From Pseudomonas azadiae (lineage in GTDB: Bacteria; Pseudomonadota; Gammaproteobacteria; Pseudomonadales; Pseudomonadaceae): a stretch of 64,000 nucleotides of DNA. The translations under genes were made by a program, and so were the position numbers. The stretch spans positions 1,736,001-1,800,000 of the forward strand of contig NZ_JAHSTY010000001.1 of NCBI RefSeq assembly GCF_019145355.1. The letters are read 5' to 3'. Of the stretch, positions 27,885 to 38,310 are shown one piece after another. Positions within the stretch are counted from its first letter, which is position 1. The number at the start of each line of letters is the position of its first letter. Under the pieces are notes generated by a model. The model ran no database searches, had not been told where the DNA came from, and saw only the letters and a program-made list of their open reading frames with translations.

Positions 27885-29756
27885 TTAAATCCACAACTTC
27901 TTGAAGTCACGTCCGCCAAAGATCAGGTTGACCATTGCGCGGGTCACCATGATGGCCGTGAACATCGAGGTAAAGATACCGAGGGACATGGTCACCGCAA
28001 AACCTTTGACGGGGCCGGTGCCCATGGCAAAGAGAATCCCGCCGACCAGCAACGTAGTCAGGTTGGAGTCGAGAATCGCGGTAAATGCCCGGCCGAAGCC
28101 TTCGTTGATTGCACGTTGTACCGTCATGCCATTGGCGATCTCTTCACGGATCCGCGAGAAGATCAGCACGTTGGCGTCCACCGCCATACCCATGGTGAGG
28201 ACGATACCGGCGATACCCGGCAGGGTCAGCGTGGCGCCAAGCAGCGACATCAACGCCAGCAGCATCACCATGTTGCCCGCCAGGGCCACGGTGGCGATAA
28301 CGCCGAAGAAGCGGTAGATGGCGATGATGAACAGCGACACGAACAACATGCCCCACAGCGCCGCATCGACACCCTTGGTGATGTTGTCGGCACCCAGGCT
28401 CGGGCCGATGGTGCGTTCTTCAGCGAAGTACATCGGCGCCGCCAGGCCACCGGCACGCAGCAGCAGAGCCAGTTCCGAGGATTCACCCTGCCCGTTCAGG
28501 CCAGTGATGCGGAACTGCGCACCCAGCGGCGACTGGATGGTCGCCAGGCTGATGATTTTCTTCTCTTCCTTGAAGGTCTGCACCGGCACGTCTTTCTCGA
28601 CGCCGTTGACCATCTGCTTGGTGTAGGTGGTCACCGGGCGCTGCTCGATGAAGATCACCGCCATGCTGCGACCGACGTTGCTGCGCGTGGCGCGGCTCAT
28701 CAGTTCGCCGCCGTGGCCATCCAGACGGATGTTCACTTCAGGGGTACCGTGCTCGCCGAAACCGGCCTTGGCATCGGTCACCTGGTCACCGGTGATGATC
28801 AAGCCACGCTCGATCAAGGCAGGAGGACGGTTGCCTTCACGGAACTCGAACTCTTCGGACGTCGCGCGGGTCGCGCCCGGCTCAGCCGCGAGGCGGAATT
28901 CCAGGTTGGCGGTTTTACCCAGGATACGCTTGGCTTCAGCGGTGTCCTGCACGCCCGGCAATTCAACCACGATGCGGTTGGCGCCCTGGCGCTGCACGAT
29001 CGGCTCGGCCACGCCCAGCTCGTTGACGCGGTTACGCACCGTGGTCAAGTTCTGCTTGATGGAGTATTCACGGATTTCCGCGATCTTGGCCGGGCTCATC
29101 GCCAGACGCAGCACCGCCTGACCATTAAGGTCGGCCGGTACGATATCGAAATCGTTGAAGTTCTTGCGGATCAGCGCACGGGCCTGTTCGCGGGACGCTT
29201 CATCAGCGAAGCCCAGCTGAATGGCACCGTTGAGCTGCGGCAGGCTGCGATAACGCAGTTTCTCTTTGCGCAGCAGGCTCTTCACATCGCCTTCATAGAC
29301 TTTCAGGCGTGCGTCGAGGGCTTTGTCCATGTCGACTTCCAGCAGGAAGTGCACACCACCGGACAAGTCCAGACCCAGCTTCATCGGGTGCGCGCCAATG
29401 CTGCGCAGCCAGGCGGGAGTGGTTTGTGCCAGGTTCAGCGCGACAACGTAGTCGTCACCCATGACCTTGCGTACGACATCCTTGGCCGGCAATTGGTCTT
29501 CTTGCTTGGTCAGGCGCAGCAAGCCGCCCTTCGCATCAGCCGCCAATGTTGCCGCTTTGACCTGGATGCCTGCGTCAGTGAGCGCTTTGCTCGCGCGTTC
29601 CAGATCGGCCTGATTGACCTGCAGCGAAGTGCTGGCGCCCGTGATCTGGATCGCCGGGTCATCAGGATAGAGATTGGGAGCGGAATAAATAAAACCGATC
29701 GCCAGCACCGCCAGGATCAGTACGTATTTCCACAGAGGGTATTTGTTCAGCATCAC
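27885..29756 (-). CDS. secD: Protein translocase subunit SecD
   Basis: A 623-residue inner-membrane protein with a first membrane segment near residues 8-25, a large periplasmic region (P1 domain, including GLDLSGGVHFLLEVD), and five C-terminal membrane segments with GIVLTMGMAVDANVLIF. The membrane-embedded Asp in MAVDAN is the expected proton-path residue. Either of two consecutive ATG codons could start it. Cotranscribed with yajC and secF. Confidence 0.97.
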   Translation of the reverse strand: MMLNKYPLWKYVLILAVLAIGFIYSAPNLYPDDPAIQITGASTSLQVNQADLERASKALTDAGIQVKAATLAADAKGGLLRLTKQEDQLPAKDVVRKVMGDDYVVALNLAQTTPAWLRSIGAHPMKLGLDLSGGVHFLLEVDMDKALDARLKVYEGDVKSLLRKEKLRYRSLPQLNGAIQLGFADEASREQARALIRKNFNDFDIVPADLNGQAVLRLAMSPAKIAEIREYSIKQNLTTVRNRVNELGVAEPIVQRQGANRIVVELPGVQDTAEAKRILGKTANLEFRLAAEPGATRATSEEFEFREGNRPPALIERGLIITGDQVTDAKAGFGEHGTPEVNIRLDGHGGELMSRATRSNVGRSMAVIFIEQRPVTTYTKQMVNGVEKDVPVQTFKEEKKIISLATIQSPLGAQFRITGLNGQGESSELALLLRAGGLAAPMYFAEERTIGPSLGADNITKGVDAALWGMLFVSLFIIAIYRFFGVIATVALAGNMVMLLALMSLLGATLTLPGIAGIVLTMGMAVDANVLIFSRIREEIANGMTVQRAINEGFGRAFTAILDSNLTTLLVGGILFAMGTGPVKGFAVTMSLGIFTSMFTAIMVTRAMVNLIFGGRDFKKLWI

Positions 29757-29815
29757 GCCGCCCGCTTATAACGCGGGGCGCCTTGCGCGCCCCGTCGATT
29801 GGTAAAGGTTGTTAC

Positions 29816-30154
29816 TTAGATCGCTTTGAGCGTGCCTTTTGGCAGCGTGGCGGCGATGGCGCCCTTCTGGAACTTCATTTCTACGGTGTCGGAGACTTCC
29901 AGAACCACGAAGGCATCGGAAACCTTGGTGATCTTGCCGGCGATACCGCCAGTGGTCACAACTTCGTCACCTTTTTGCAGGCTGCCCAGCAGGTTCTTCT
30001 GCTCTTTGGCGCGCTTGGCCTGTGGACGCCAGATCATCAGGTAGAAGATGACTAGGAAGCCGACCAGGAAAATCCACTCGAAACCACCGCCCATCGGGCC
30101 GGCAGCAGCAGGCGCAGCGGCGTCAGCCATGGCGTTAGAGATAAAAAAGCTCAT
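29816..30154 (-). CDS. yajC: Sec translocon accessory subunit YajC
   Basis: A 112-residue single-span membrane protein with the membrane helix FEWIFLVGFLVIFYLMIW and the conserved QKNLLGSLQKGDEVVTTGG. It joins SecDF at the translocon. The N-terminal Ala-rich stretch is typical of pseudomonads. Placed between tgt and secD as usual. Confidence 0.96.
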   Translation of the reverse strand: MSFFISNAMADAAAPAAAGPMGGGFEWIFLVGFLVIFYLMIWRPQAKRAKEQKNLLGSLQKGDEVVTTGGIAGKITKVSDAFVVLEVSDTVEMKFQKGAIAATLPKGTLKAI

Positions 30155-30197
30155 TTAGCACTCCAGTTGCAAATAGTGAATCTTAGGGTCGGGAAAC

Positions 30198-32368
<2,171 letters not shown>

Positions 32369-32476
32369 GATGGGGTTCGTCTAGCAGGGCCGGGAAGTCT
32401 AGCGGAAATAGTCAAAATTGACCATGAAACGTGATTGACCAACGGTAATCTCATCTCTATACTTCGCCGCCATTGA

Positions 32477-32561
32477 GCCCTGATGGCGGAATTGGTAGAC
32501 GCGGCGGATTCAAAATCCGTTTTCGAAAGAAGTGGGAGTTCGATTCTCCCTCGGGGCACCA
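32477..32561 (+). tRNA. tRNA-Leu (anticodon CAA)
   Basis: 85 bases including encoded CCA. The acceptor stem GCCCTGA pairs with TCGGGGC. The anticodon stem GCGGA/TCCGT encloses loop TTCAAAA with anticodon CAA, reading UUG codons. A long variable arm (TTTTCGAAAGAAG) marks class II tRNA, and the T-arm is GGGAGTTCGATTCTCCC. A terminator follows 10 bases on. The first accessory region begins beyond this tRNA. Confidence 0.97.
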
Positions 32562-32570
32562 TCTTAAAAA

Positions 32571-32599
32571 AAGACCTTGAAATTCAAGGTCTTTTTTTT
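32571..32599 (+). terminator. Terminator of tRNA-Leu
   Basis: AAGACCTTG at 32571-32579 pairs with CAAGGTCTT at 32585-32593, followed by T8. Confidence 0.9.
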
Positions 32600-32686
32600 C
32601 GTCTGTAGAAAAGTGGGCGACCGGCTGATTCATCGCACACCGCCCACTTTCGACCTGAAACACGATCTACTGTAGGAACACAGTCC

Positions 32687-32713
32687 ACTGTGGGAGCTGG
32701 CTTGCCTGCGAAG
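32687..32713. repeat. Solo REP unit
   Basis: A single unit, GTGGGAGCTGGCTTGCCTGC, without an inverted partner. Confidence 0.7.
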
Positions 32714-32744
32714 ACGCCAGCCCAAACACCCTCAAACCACCTGC

Positions 32745-33053
32745 CTACACCCCAACCGAATCCCCCTCCTCCATCACCCCATTCGGCAACATCCCATTGG
32801 CCAAATCATCCACCACCGCCTTCGCCATCTCCCCCAAATAATGCGCCGCCCAGGCAAAACGATCCGCGCCCGTATCCATCGCTGCATCCAATGCGAGCAT
32901 TTTTGAACAGTGCAGAAGCTCGGAGGCATGCTCCAAGGCATCGCGGATGGGTACGCCGGAATTGACGCGGAATAGACGGTGAAGGTTGGGCTGTTTGCCG
33001 CATGTGGAAAAGGTGATGACGCCGAGGGTTTTGTTGAGGGGTGGGTTGATCAT
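32745..33053 (-). CDS. DUF3077-family protein
   Basis: A 102-residue soluble protein. The part PIRDALEHASELLHCSKMLALDAA...WAAHYLGEMAKAVVDDLANG matches the pattern of DUF3077, a small helical family found almost only in Pseudomonas, often in several copies per genome. No function is known for the family. The 3' part of the gene is rich in hydrophobic/Gly codons (NGMLPNGVMEEGDSVGV). The structured element at 33149-33360 lies just upstream of its start and may be its leader or a separate RNA. Confidence 0.7.
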   Translation of the reverse strand: MINPPLNKTLGVITFSTCGKQPNLHRLFRVNSGVPIRDALEHASELLHCSKMLALDAAMDTGADRFAWAAHYLGEMAKAVVDDLANGMLPNGVMEEGDSVGV

Positions 33054-33148
33054 TGGGCACCTCCCAGGTGGGTGGAGGTGCAGAGTGAGAAATTGCGTGG
33101 GTACGACCTGTCAGAAACGCTCATAGTTTTAGCTCCTAATGTCGAGAA

Positions 33149-33360
33149 GCTGCCACATTCGTTATCAGGCGAAAGGGTGGCAGCTGTGCGCAGGCTGATA
33201 AACCGGGACAATAGGAACCCGGCAGGCCCGAAGGCCTCCCGCGCACAGCCGCCATAACACGGATGTGCGGACGCAAAAAAAGCGTCGGCATGGTGCTGGA
33301 GACGCTTGAGCGCCTATTGTTCCACGGGTTATCAGGCCCGGTCACTGAATTTGCAGTGAC
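33149..33360. ncRNA. Candidate structured RNA element, family not recognised
   Basis: No convincing gene is seen here, but base pairing is dense. (1) GCTGCCAC 33149-33156 pairs with GTGGCAGC 33177-33184, with inner TTCG/CGAA. (2) GCTGTGCGC 33183-33191 pairs with GCGCACAGC 33241-33249 and encloses CCGGG/CCCGG (33203-33207/33218-33222) and AGGCC-CGAA-GGCCT (33224-33237), a branched junction. (3) AGCGTC/GACGCT at 33281-33286/33301-33306. (4) GTCACTG/CAGTGAC at 33341-33347/33354-33360. The 10-mer GTTATCAGGC occurs twice, at 33161 and 33328. The strand is unknown. Confidence 0.5.
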
Positions 33361-33751
33361 GGTGGGAAGGTAGCTCAGAAGCGCGCGGATCTAAAAGCTG
33401 GGATCTGTGGCGAAAAGTTTCCGATAGCCAGCCTGAGATTCTCAATTCAAGCAAATCGTGATCGCCCCCCCTCTGTACATCAACACGTACGTGATACTCC
33501 GCCAGGTCGCCGACCGGAAGCGGCCTTTACCGAGCGTTTAAATCGACGTTACGAAAAGCTTATCCGGCTGGCTCAAATTTTTAATTTTTTCAAAGTCGCC
33601 CGGCATTTTTTTCCAACATGAGTAGAGAACTATGTATCGCTATTGGTGACGACAGAAAGCAATCGAACCACCCGCTGGATTGCCAATTTCCTTGCATAGA
33701 CTTTGAAATTATCATAGCGTAAGGCCATCTTTTCGTGACTGAGTAGCTGAC
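33361..33751. other. Gene-free stretch at the left edge of the defence island
   Basis: I see no supportable gene. Base composition changes here from GC-rich to AT-rich. The stretch must hold the promoter of the DUF262 gene, but no strong -35/-10 pair stands out. There is no repeat of the tRNA-Leu 3' end. Confidence 0.5.
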
Positions 33752-34813
33752 ATGACAAGTAATGAGAAAAAAATTCTGGCGCGATTTAACCAGTCTCAAA
33801 GTGCGCTAGTTTTGCAGCAGTCCGACCTCTCCCTGCAATCGATTTCGGATATGGTTGATAGCGGGGCAATTGATGTAAGCCCTCGATACCAACGTCGCGA
33901 ACGCTGGGGATTGGAAAAAAATTCAGGACTGATCGAGTCCTTCCTTCTAAACATTCCAGTCCCGCCGATCTACTTGGCAGAAGACGAATACGGGGTGTAC
34001 TCAGTAATTGATGGCAAACAACGGGTTACAGCGATAAATAAATTCTTGCGGGGGCAATTTGAACTGAAGGAGCTTGATAAATTTGTTGAACTCGAAGGGT
34101 GTAAATTTAAAGACCTTCCCGACTCTCTATCCAACGCTTTAAGAATCAGACCTTACCTTCGTGTCGTAACATTGCTGAGACAGTCTGATCCTGATCTGAA
34201 ACACGAAGTGTTTTTGAGGTTAAACAAAGCCGGGGTAGTGCTTAATTCGCAAGAAATTAGAAACGTCGCTTTTCGCGGCGAACTAAATAACATGCTATTT
34301 GACATGTCCGAAGCTCAATACCTTAGAAACCAACTCAAAGCAACACCGCAATCAAAAATATATAGCGAAATGATTGACGTGCAATATGTACTAAGATTTT
34401 TTACTGTTCGAGAGTATTGGAAAAACTTCCATGGCAACATGGATGTCGCTATGGATAGTTATATGCAGTATTTCCATAAAGTATCAAAAAAACAGGTAAA
34501 AGCTTTACAAATAATTTTTGAGCAGGCGCTGGACTTCTGCGAGGCAATTTGGGGGGATGATGGATTTAAAAAGCCCGGCGGCAATAGTAGGGTTTTACAA
34601 GGATATTATGATGTGCAGATGGTTTGCTCTAGTCTTTTGACTGAAGCTGAGCGAGATAATGCAATGCGCAAACCCAAAGAGGTTCGCGAAGCATTAGTGT
34701 CATTACTCGAAAACGATGAAAACTTTCAGGACTCCATCAGTCAATTCACATCCAACCCAAGAAGTGTTGAGTATAGAATTAAAAACTTCGCTGAAGCTCT
34801 AAAGGCGCTATAA
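33752..34813 (+). CDS. DUF262 (GmrSD N-terminal-like) protein
   Basis: A 353-residue protein whose N-terminal two-thirds is a DUF262 domain, a ParB/Srx-related fold found in GmrS, SspE and other phage-defence proteins. Visible motifs are DVSPRYQRRERWG (residues 41-53), the NIPVPPIYLAE segment (67-77) and the nucleotide-handling VIDGKQRVTAI (85-95), followed by VFLRLNKAGVVLNSQEIRN. DUF262 domains bind or hydrolyse nucleotides and can nick DNA. There is no fused DUF1524 nuclease, unlike GmrSD. The next gene starts directly after its stop and encodes a HEPN protein, so the pair likely works together. AT-rich codon use marks it as transferred. Confidence 0.85.
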   Translation: MTSNEKKILARFNQSQSALVLQQSDLSLQSISDMVDSGAIDVSPRYQRRERWGLEKNSGLIESFLLNIPVPPIYLAEDEYGVYSVIDGKQRVTAINKFLRGQFELKELDKFVELEGCKFKDLPDSLSNALRIRPYLRVVTLLRQSDPDLKHEVFLRLNKAGVVLNSQEIRNVAFRGELNNMLFDMSEAQYLRNQLKATPQSKIYSEMIDVQYVLRFFTVREYWKNFHGNMDVAMDSYMQYFHKVSKKQVKALQIIFEQALDFCEAIWGDDGFKKPGGNSRVLQGYYDVQMVCSSLLTEAERDNAMRKPKEVREALVSLLENDENFQDSISQFTSNPRSVEYRIKNFAEALKAL

Positions 34814-35734
34814 ATGACTGCTAAAGACGAATTATTTGGCAGACTTGAACATTTGAGTGCCGCGAAAGATTTGCCTGAGCTAATAGATGTAGGTATAGCT
34901 CAGGATACACATAATGGCGTCGCAAACCTATTACGGAAAGGGTTAGGCATTGTAGCTTTTAATATTCTTGAAGACTTTATAAAAAAGCGAGCTAGCGAGG
35001 CGTTGAGTAGAATATCTGCATCTCGTATAGAGTTTTCAAAACTGCCTATTAAGCTGCAGGAGGCAGCAATATTAGACGCACTTAGCTCACTAGCCTTTCG
35101 AGCAAAAATTGAAAAGAAAGACGGTGGCGATTGGCGCAGTTTAATTCAGACCGAGTCATTAAAGATCCATTCAACAGGAAAGCCATTGTTTGAGTTGTCT
35201 GATCTATCTCTAGCCTCTTCAAGCTCCAATGTCTCAGCGGAGGAAGTTATCGGTATATTGGCAGCATTTGGCCTTGGAGGCGGATGGGCTACCTTAAAGA
35301 AGGTTTCGGATTCGATCGGTGGTGGACTCCCAGATTTAAGTCAAACGTATAGAAATGCCGCAAGCAGAAGGCACAGTTGCGCCCACGAGGCAAACTTCAA
35401 TTACGACTATCTTTGGTTGGCGTCAATAAAAAGTGAAATACTCGCGATAGCGGCATCGCTAGATATAATATTGGAGGCTAGGTGTAGGCAGGTTGAGAGC
35501 TCATTAAATATGAACATCCAAGATCACGACATTAATAAAGCGCTGAACTATAGGTTTCTTCATGAGGTTTCAGGCGTATATAAAGAATCGAAGGATTTAG
35601 GAGGACGAGCAATAAAAAATTGGCATGATTCATCGGAAGCATTGAGGGTGCTTCGATCAAGGCTGCGACCTGCAAAAGAATTTTTAATTATCTTAGACGG
35701 TGGCAGACGTGTTAGTAACTGGTACGTTAGCTAA
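34814..35734 (+). CDS. HEPN-domain protein, probable RNase partner of DUF262
   Basis: A 306-residue protein beginning at the ATG immediately after the DUF262 stop. The stretch TYRNAASRRHSCAHEANFNY (residues 178-197) contains the HEPN-type R-x4-H motif (R186-H191) flanked by long helices, as in the RiboL-PSP-HEPN group of toxin-like RNases. The N-terminal helical part (NGVANLLRKGLGIVAFNILEDFIKK) is also HEPN-like. HEPN proteins cut RNA in abortive phage defence; here the DUF262 partner would sense or gate. It ends 13 bases from the convergent retron RT gene. The family assignment rests on motif reading only. Confidence 0.7.
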   Translation: MTAKDELFGRLEHLSAAKDLPELIDVGIAQDTHNGVANLLRKGLGIVAFNILEDFIKKRASEALSRISASRIEFSKLPIKLQEAAILDALSSLAFRAKIEKKDGGDWRSLIQTESLKIHSTGKPLFELSDLSLASSSSNVSAEEVIGILAAFGLGGGWATLKKVSDSIGGGLPDLSQTYRNAASRRHSCAHEANFNYDYLWLASIKSEILAIAASLDIILEARCRQVESSLNMNIQDHDINKALNYRFLHEVSGVYKESKDLGGRAIKNWHDSSEALRVLRSRLRPAKEFLIILDGGRRVSNWYVS

Positions 35735-35746
35735 CACATAATCGCC

Positions 35747-36688
35747 CTATGCTTTTATTGATTCAAAACGCACAATTGAACCAACCACCTCATAACTATA
35801 CTTCCTAATTAAACCTTGAAAAAATGTTGGCTCTATGTGTCTAGCAAAAGAAAGCATGCCTTTGAGAGAATAAACTTCCTCCGTAGTCATCTCACCTGAA
35901 GAATATTTATACACCAAAGATCGTATTTGTCTTTTTCTTGCATGCCCTAATGAGATTTTATTATCATTGGTCAAGACCACACCAGTGACATGTCGATTAT
36001 TAGCTTTTGACGAAAAAACAGTTTTATCAGAATTAACCTTTAATCTAGGATATTCAACTGCATCGCAGATTTTAAAAATAAAGACTGGAACATCGAACAG
36101 AACTCCTTGCTCATTAGTAGTAAAAGTCAAATCGTCAGCATAACGAGTATATACGACACCCAATTTAGAGCACGCATGAGACACTAAGCAGTCAAACTCA
36201 TACAGTAATGTATTAGAAATAAACGGTGACGACGGGGCGCCTATACTCAACCTATGAGTAGGATCTTTTTTTCTAGCCCAAAAAAAGAGCTTCTTAACCG
36301 CATAAGCATCTTCTCTAGAAATTTGTCCCTTGTGTTTTTTTATATGCGAGATGAGATCTTGAGGACCAATCGAAGGGAAAAAATCTGAAAAATCCATTTT
36401 TAAAAGAAATTGATTATTAACATGTGCAATTGCGTTTTCTTTAATCCCCTGACCTTCTTTATATGCGACTGCACAGTTATGCACAGGCAAACCTACTAGA
36501 TATGTTTCCAGCACCATTCGCTGCATGACTTTCAGAACGTCAGTAGGCTGAGCAATAACTCTCACTCCTCGCCCACTACGCTTAGGAATCGTATAAACTT
36601 TATACCGATAAGGAGCCGTATTTACAAAATGAGCAATCTCAACGGAACTAATTAGAAACTTTTTCGCCAAATCAGCCAATATTGTCAT
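35747..36688 (-). CDS. Retron reverse transcriptase (type II-A)
   Basis: A 313-residue reverse transcriptase with retron hallmarks: NAIAH (85-89, the NAxxH motif), LLKMDFSDFFPSI (D99), LSIGAPSSPFISN (147-159), YTRYADDLTF with catalytic D185 and D186, LKVNSDKT (217-223) and the retron VTG motif (RHVTGVVL, 234-236). It makes msDNA by copying the msd part of the RNA encoded at 37701-37871. Its start overlaps the effector stop by one base, so RNA, effector and RT form one leftward operon, the order of E. coli retron Ec86 (Eco1). Strongly AT-rich compared with the core genome. Confidence 0.93.
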   Translation of the reverse strand: MTILADLAKKFLISSVEIAHFVNTAPYRYKVYTIPKRSGRGVRVIAQPTDVLKVMQRMVLETYLVGLPVHNCAVAYKEGQGIKENAIAHVNNQFLLKMDFSDFFPSIGPQDLISHIKKHKGQISREDAYAVKKLFFWARKKDPTHRLSIGAPSSPFISNTLLYEFDCLVSHACSKLGVVYTRYADDLTFTTNEQGVLFDVPVFIFKICDAVEYPRLKVNSDKTVFSSKANNRHVTGVVLTNDNKISLGHARKRQIRSLVYKYSSGEMTTEEVYSLKGMLSFARHIEPTFFQGLIRKYSYEVVGSIVRFESIKA

Positions 36689-37656
36689 TAGGCAGCACCT
36701 CCAGCAATGACTGGCAGCGCACCAACTGGTACGGCATAGGCGCCTTTTATGACATTTATTCTTTTAAGCTCACCTTCATTGGTGGCATAAAATTGTTGCG
36801 CAGCAAGCTTTGCCCCGACCTGATCAAATCTTCCCGCAAACTCGATTTTAACAATATCACTCAAAGCGTAATAATAATCTATATGCCCTCGTTTCGAACT
36901 AGATACAAGTTTAAATTTCTCCAGTAAAAATATAAGTCTTTTAAGCTTATCCCGAGCAACGTCCAGATTAATCGTTTTCAGATAACTCTCAATCTCAGAA
37001 AGCTTCAGCGCTCTAAAAGTTTTTATAATCTCATAGACAACAAATGAAACATGCCCCTCATTTTCTCGGTTGAAAGCCTCCGTGCTACCTTGATTTGCAA
37101 GAGCATTAAGAATATCCTCTCTCATTTCCTGCAATGAAGACGAGAGACTTTTTTTGAGATTATCCTGATCCCAAGGATAAGCACATACACTACTTTCTTT
37201 AATCCCTTGAAGATATCTCAAAGGCCCCAACTTAATAAAAGAATCTTCTTCATAGTGCTCTTGACTAACAAAAACAATAATTTTATTACGGAGAGTTTTA
37301 TTCTTTACAAAAACACCTAATTCGGCCAAAGCACCAGCACTTTCTAAGATAATTACAATTAACGAAGAAATGTGAGCAATATCGCTTTCAAAAGCCAATA
37401 AATCTTTATATATCGCGCCGTGAATCCAATCTTTAAAATCTTCCGCAAGTGTAATACCATCGACCAAGTCACATCTTGCGGAATGGAGGTATTCAACTAA
37501 AGCCCCACGTACAGACAAAGGTTCAGCTGCCGTTACGTCTACCTGACCACCGCATAGAAATAGTATTGGTTTAGTTAAGATTACTCTTGAGTTTTCGAGT
37601 GAAACTTGAGCCAGGGACTCTACCCTCTTGTCATCGAATCTCAATGTCACTTTCAA
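36688..37656 (-). CDS. Retron effector: nucleoside deoxyribosyltransferase-like protein with winged helix
   Basis: A 322-residue protein aligning by eye with the Ec86 effector: KPILFLCGG (29-37; FLCGG at the same position as in Ec86), then VIILESAGALAELGVF (101-116) with the conserved ELG glutamate E112, then IKLGPLRYLQ. The C-terminal half (about 200-322) looks like a winged helix. In Ec86 this toxin is held inactive by RT-msDNA and released on phage infection, degrading NAD-like nucleotides. No ATG fits; the frame opens with TTG at 37656, preceded by GGGG 5 bases upstream. It sits between the retron RNA and the RT gene. Confidence 0.88.
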   Translation of the reverse strand: MKVTLRFDDKRVESLAQVSLENSRVILTKPILFLCGGQVDVTAAEPLSVRGALVEYLHSARCDLVDGITLAEDFKDWIHGAIYKDLLAFESDIAHISSLIVIILESAGALAELGVFVKNKTLRNKIIVFVSQEHYEEDSFIKLGPLRYLQGIKESSVCAYPWDQDNLKKSLSSSLQEMREDILNALANQGSTEAFNRENEGHVSFVVYEIIKTFRALKLSEIESYLKTINLDVARDKLKRLIFLLEKFKLVSSSKRGHIDYYYALSDIVKIEFAGRFDQVGAKLAAQQFYATNEGELKRINVIKGAYAVPVGALPVIAGGAA

Positions 37657-37700
37657 TGATACCCCAAGTCCATGGCGGAGGATTTCGCCTGTAGGAGGTT

Positions 37701-37871
37701 CTCTTTACCAAAGATATAGCGGCGAAGGCTCGCGTGGGATTCGCGAGGAGTGCGAGGGACGAGCGCTTTGAGTGAAGCCCACGCGAGCCTTCGTCGCAAC
37801 TAATGCCAATCAATAAATTAGAGTCTGGCTATACACCGGACTAGAGCTTGCGCTCCAAAACGCGTAAAGAG
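37701..37871 (-). ncRNA. Retron msr-msd RNA
   Basis: Read leftward: a1 CTCTTTAC (37871-37864) pairs with a2 GTAAAGAG (37708-37701). The candidate branch G follows a1 at 37863. The msr has two hairpins: GAGC-GCAA-GCTC, and AGTCCGG-TGTATAG-CCAGACT with one mismatch. The msd has a 16-bp perfect stem, CGAAGGCTCGCGTGGG (37793-37778) with CCCACGCGAGCCTTCG (37738-37723). One mismatch and three more pairs lie at its base, and the loop is 39 bases. The total of 171 bases matches retron RNAs of the Ec86 class, and it lies directly upstream of the effector gene. Confidence 0.85.
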
Positions 37872-37877
37872 GCGCTC

Positions 37878-37905
37878 ATCATATGCTGGTCATTCGCGTT
37901 GTCAA
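37878..37905 (-). promoter_or_regulatory. Promoter of the retron operon
   Basis: Read leftward: -35 TTGACA (37905-37900), 16-base spacer, -10 TATGAT (37883-37878). The start point would fall about 7 bases on, just at a1 (near 37871). Confidence 0.8.
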
Positions 37906-38310
37906 GCAGGGCCAGGAATCTAGTCCACACACCAAGCCAGACCCAATCATTCCTACCCATTCCAGTCATATCTTATAGGCCTCGGGACCTCATTTTTCGC
38001 TTTTCGTGCATGCCAAAGCGATTGGAGTGAATCCTTGCGATTATCGTCCCCTACTGCTGATTCAGCTTCTAACCAGCCTCCTACCCACTCTCACAATCCC
38101 AACACAGAGGTGGAAAAAGGGGACGGATCTATTCTAGGAAATGTTTCAAGTCGAGTTGAGCTTTGTCTGAACAGCTCGCCCCCTAACTGAACCTCCCACC
38201 AATCCCTCTGGTCGCTAACGCTCGTCGACCAAGCCGAATTCTCCCTCCCCGTATGCATCACAACCATACGCACCACGCCTCCACGGCCTTCAACAGGGAG
38301 AACCCACCCA
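37906..38310. other. Gene-free stretch between retron and molybdoenzyme
   Basis: No gene is supported here. It holds the right edge of the AT-rich island and a motif AAAAAGGGGACGGATCTATT at 38114-38133, seen again in related form at 43672-43691. It should also contain the promoter of the FdhF-like gene. Confidence 0.5.

Noticed and set aside
28116..29771. 551-codon frame antisense to secD
   Set aside because: Shadow of secD in a GC-rich gene.
33136..33345. 69-codon leftward ORF over the structured element
   Set aside because: No ribosome site and the sequence is dominated by hairpin arms; better explained as structured RNA or DNA.
37631..37813. 60-codon leftward ORF across the retron RNA
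   Set aside because: It lies over the msd hairpin and has no coding character.
32545..38000. Integrative element at tRNA-Leu with att repeats
   Set aside because: No integrase gene and no second copy of the tRNA 3' end (GATTCTCCCTCGGGGCACCA) in the window.
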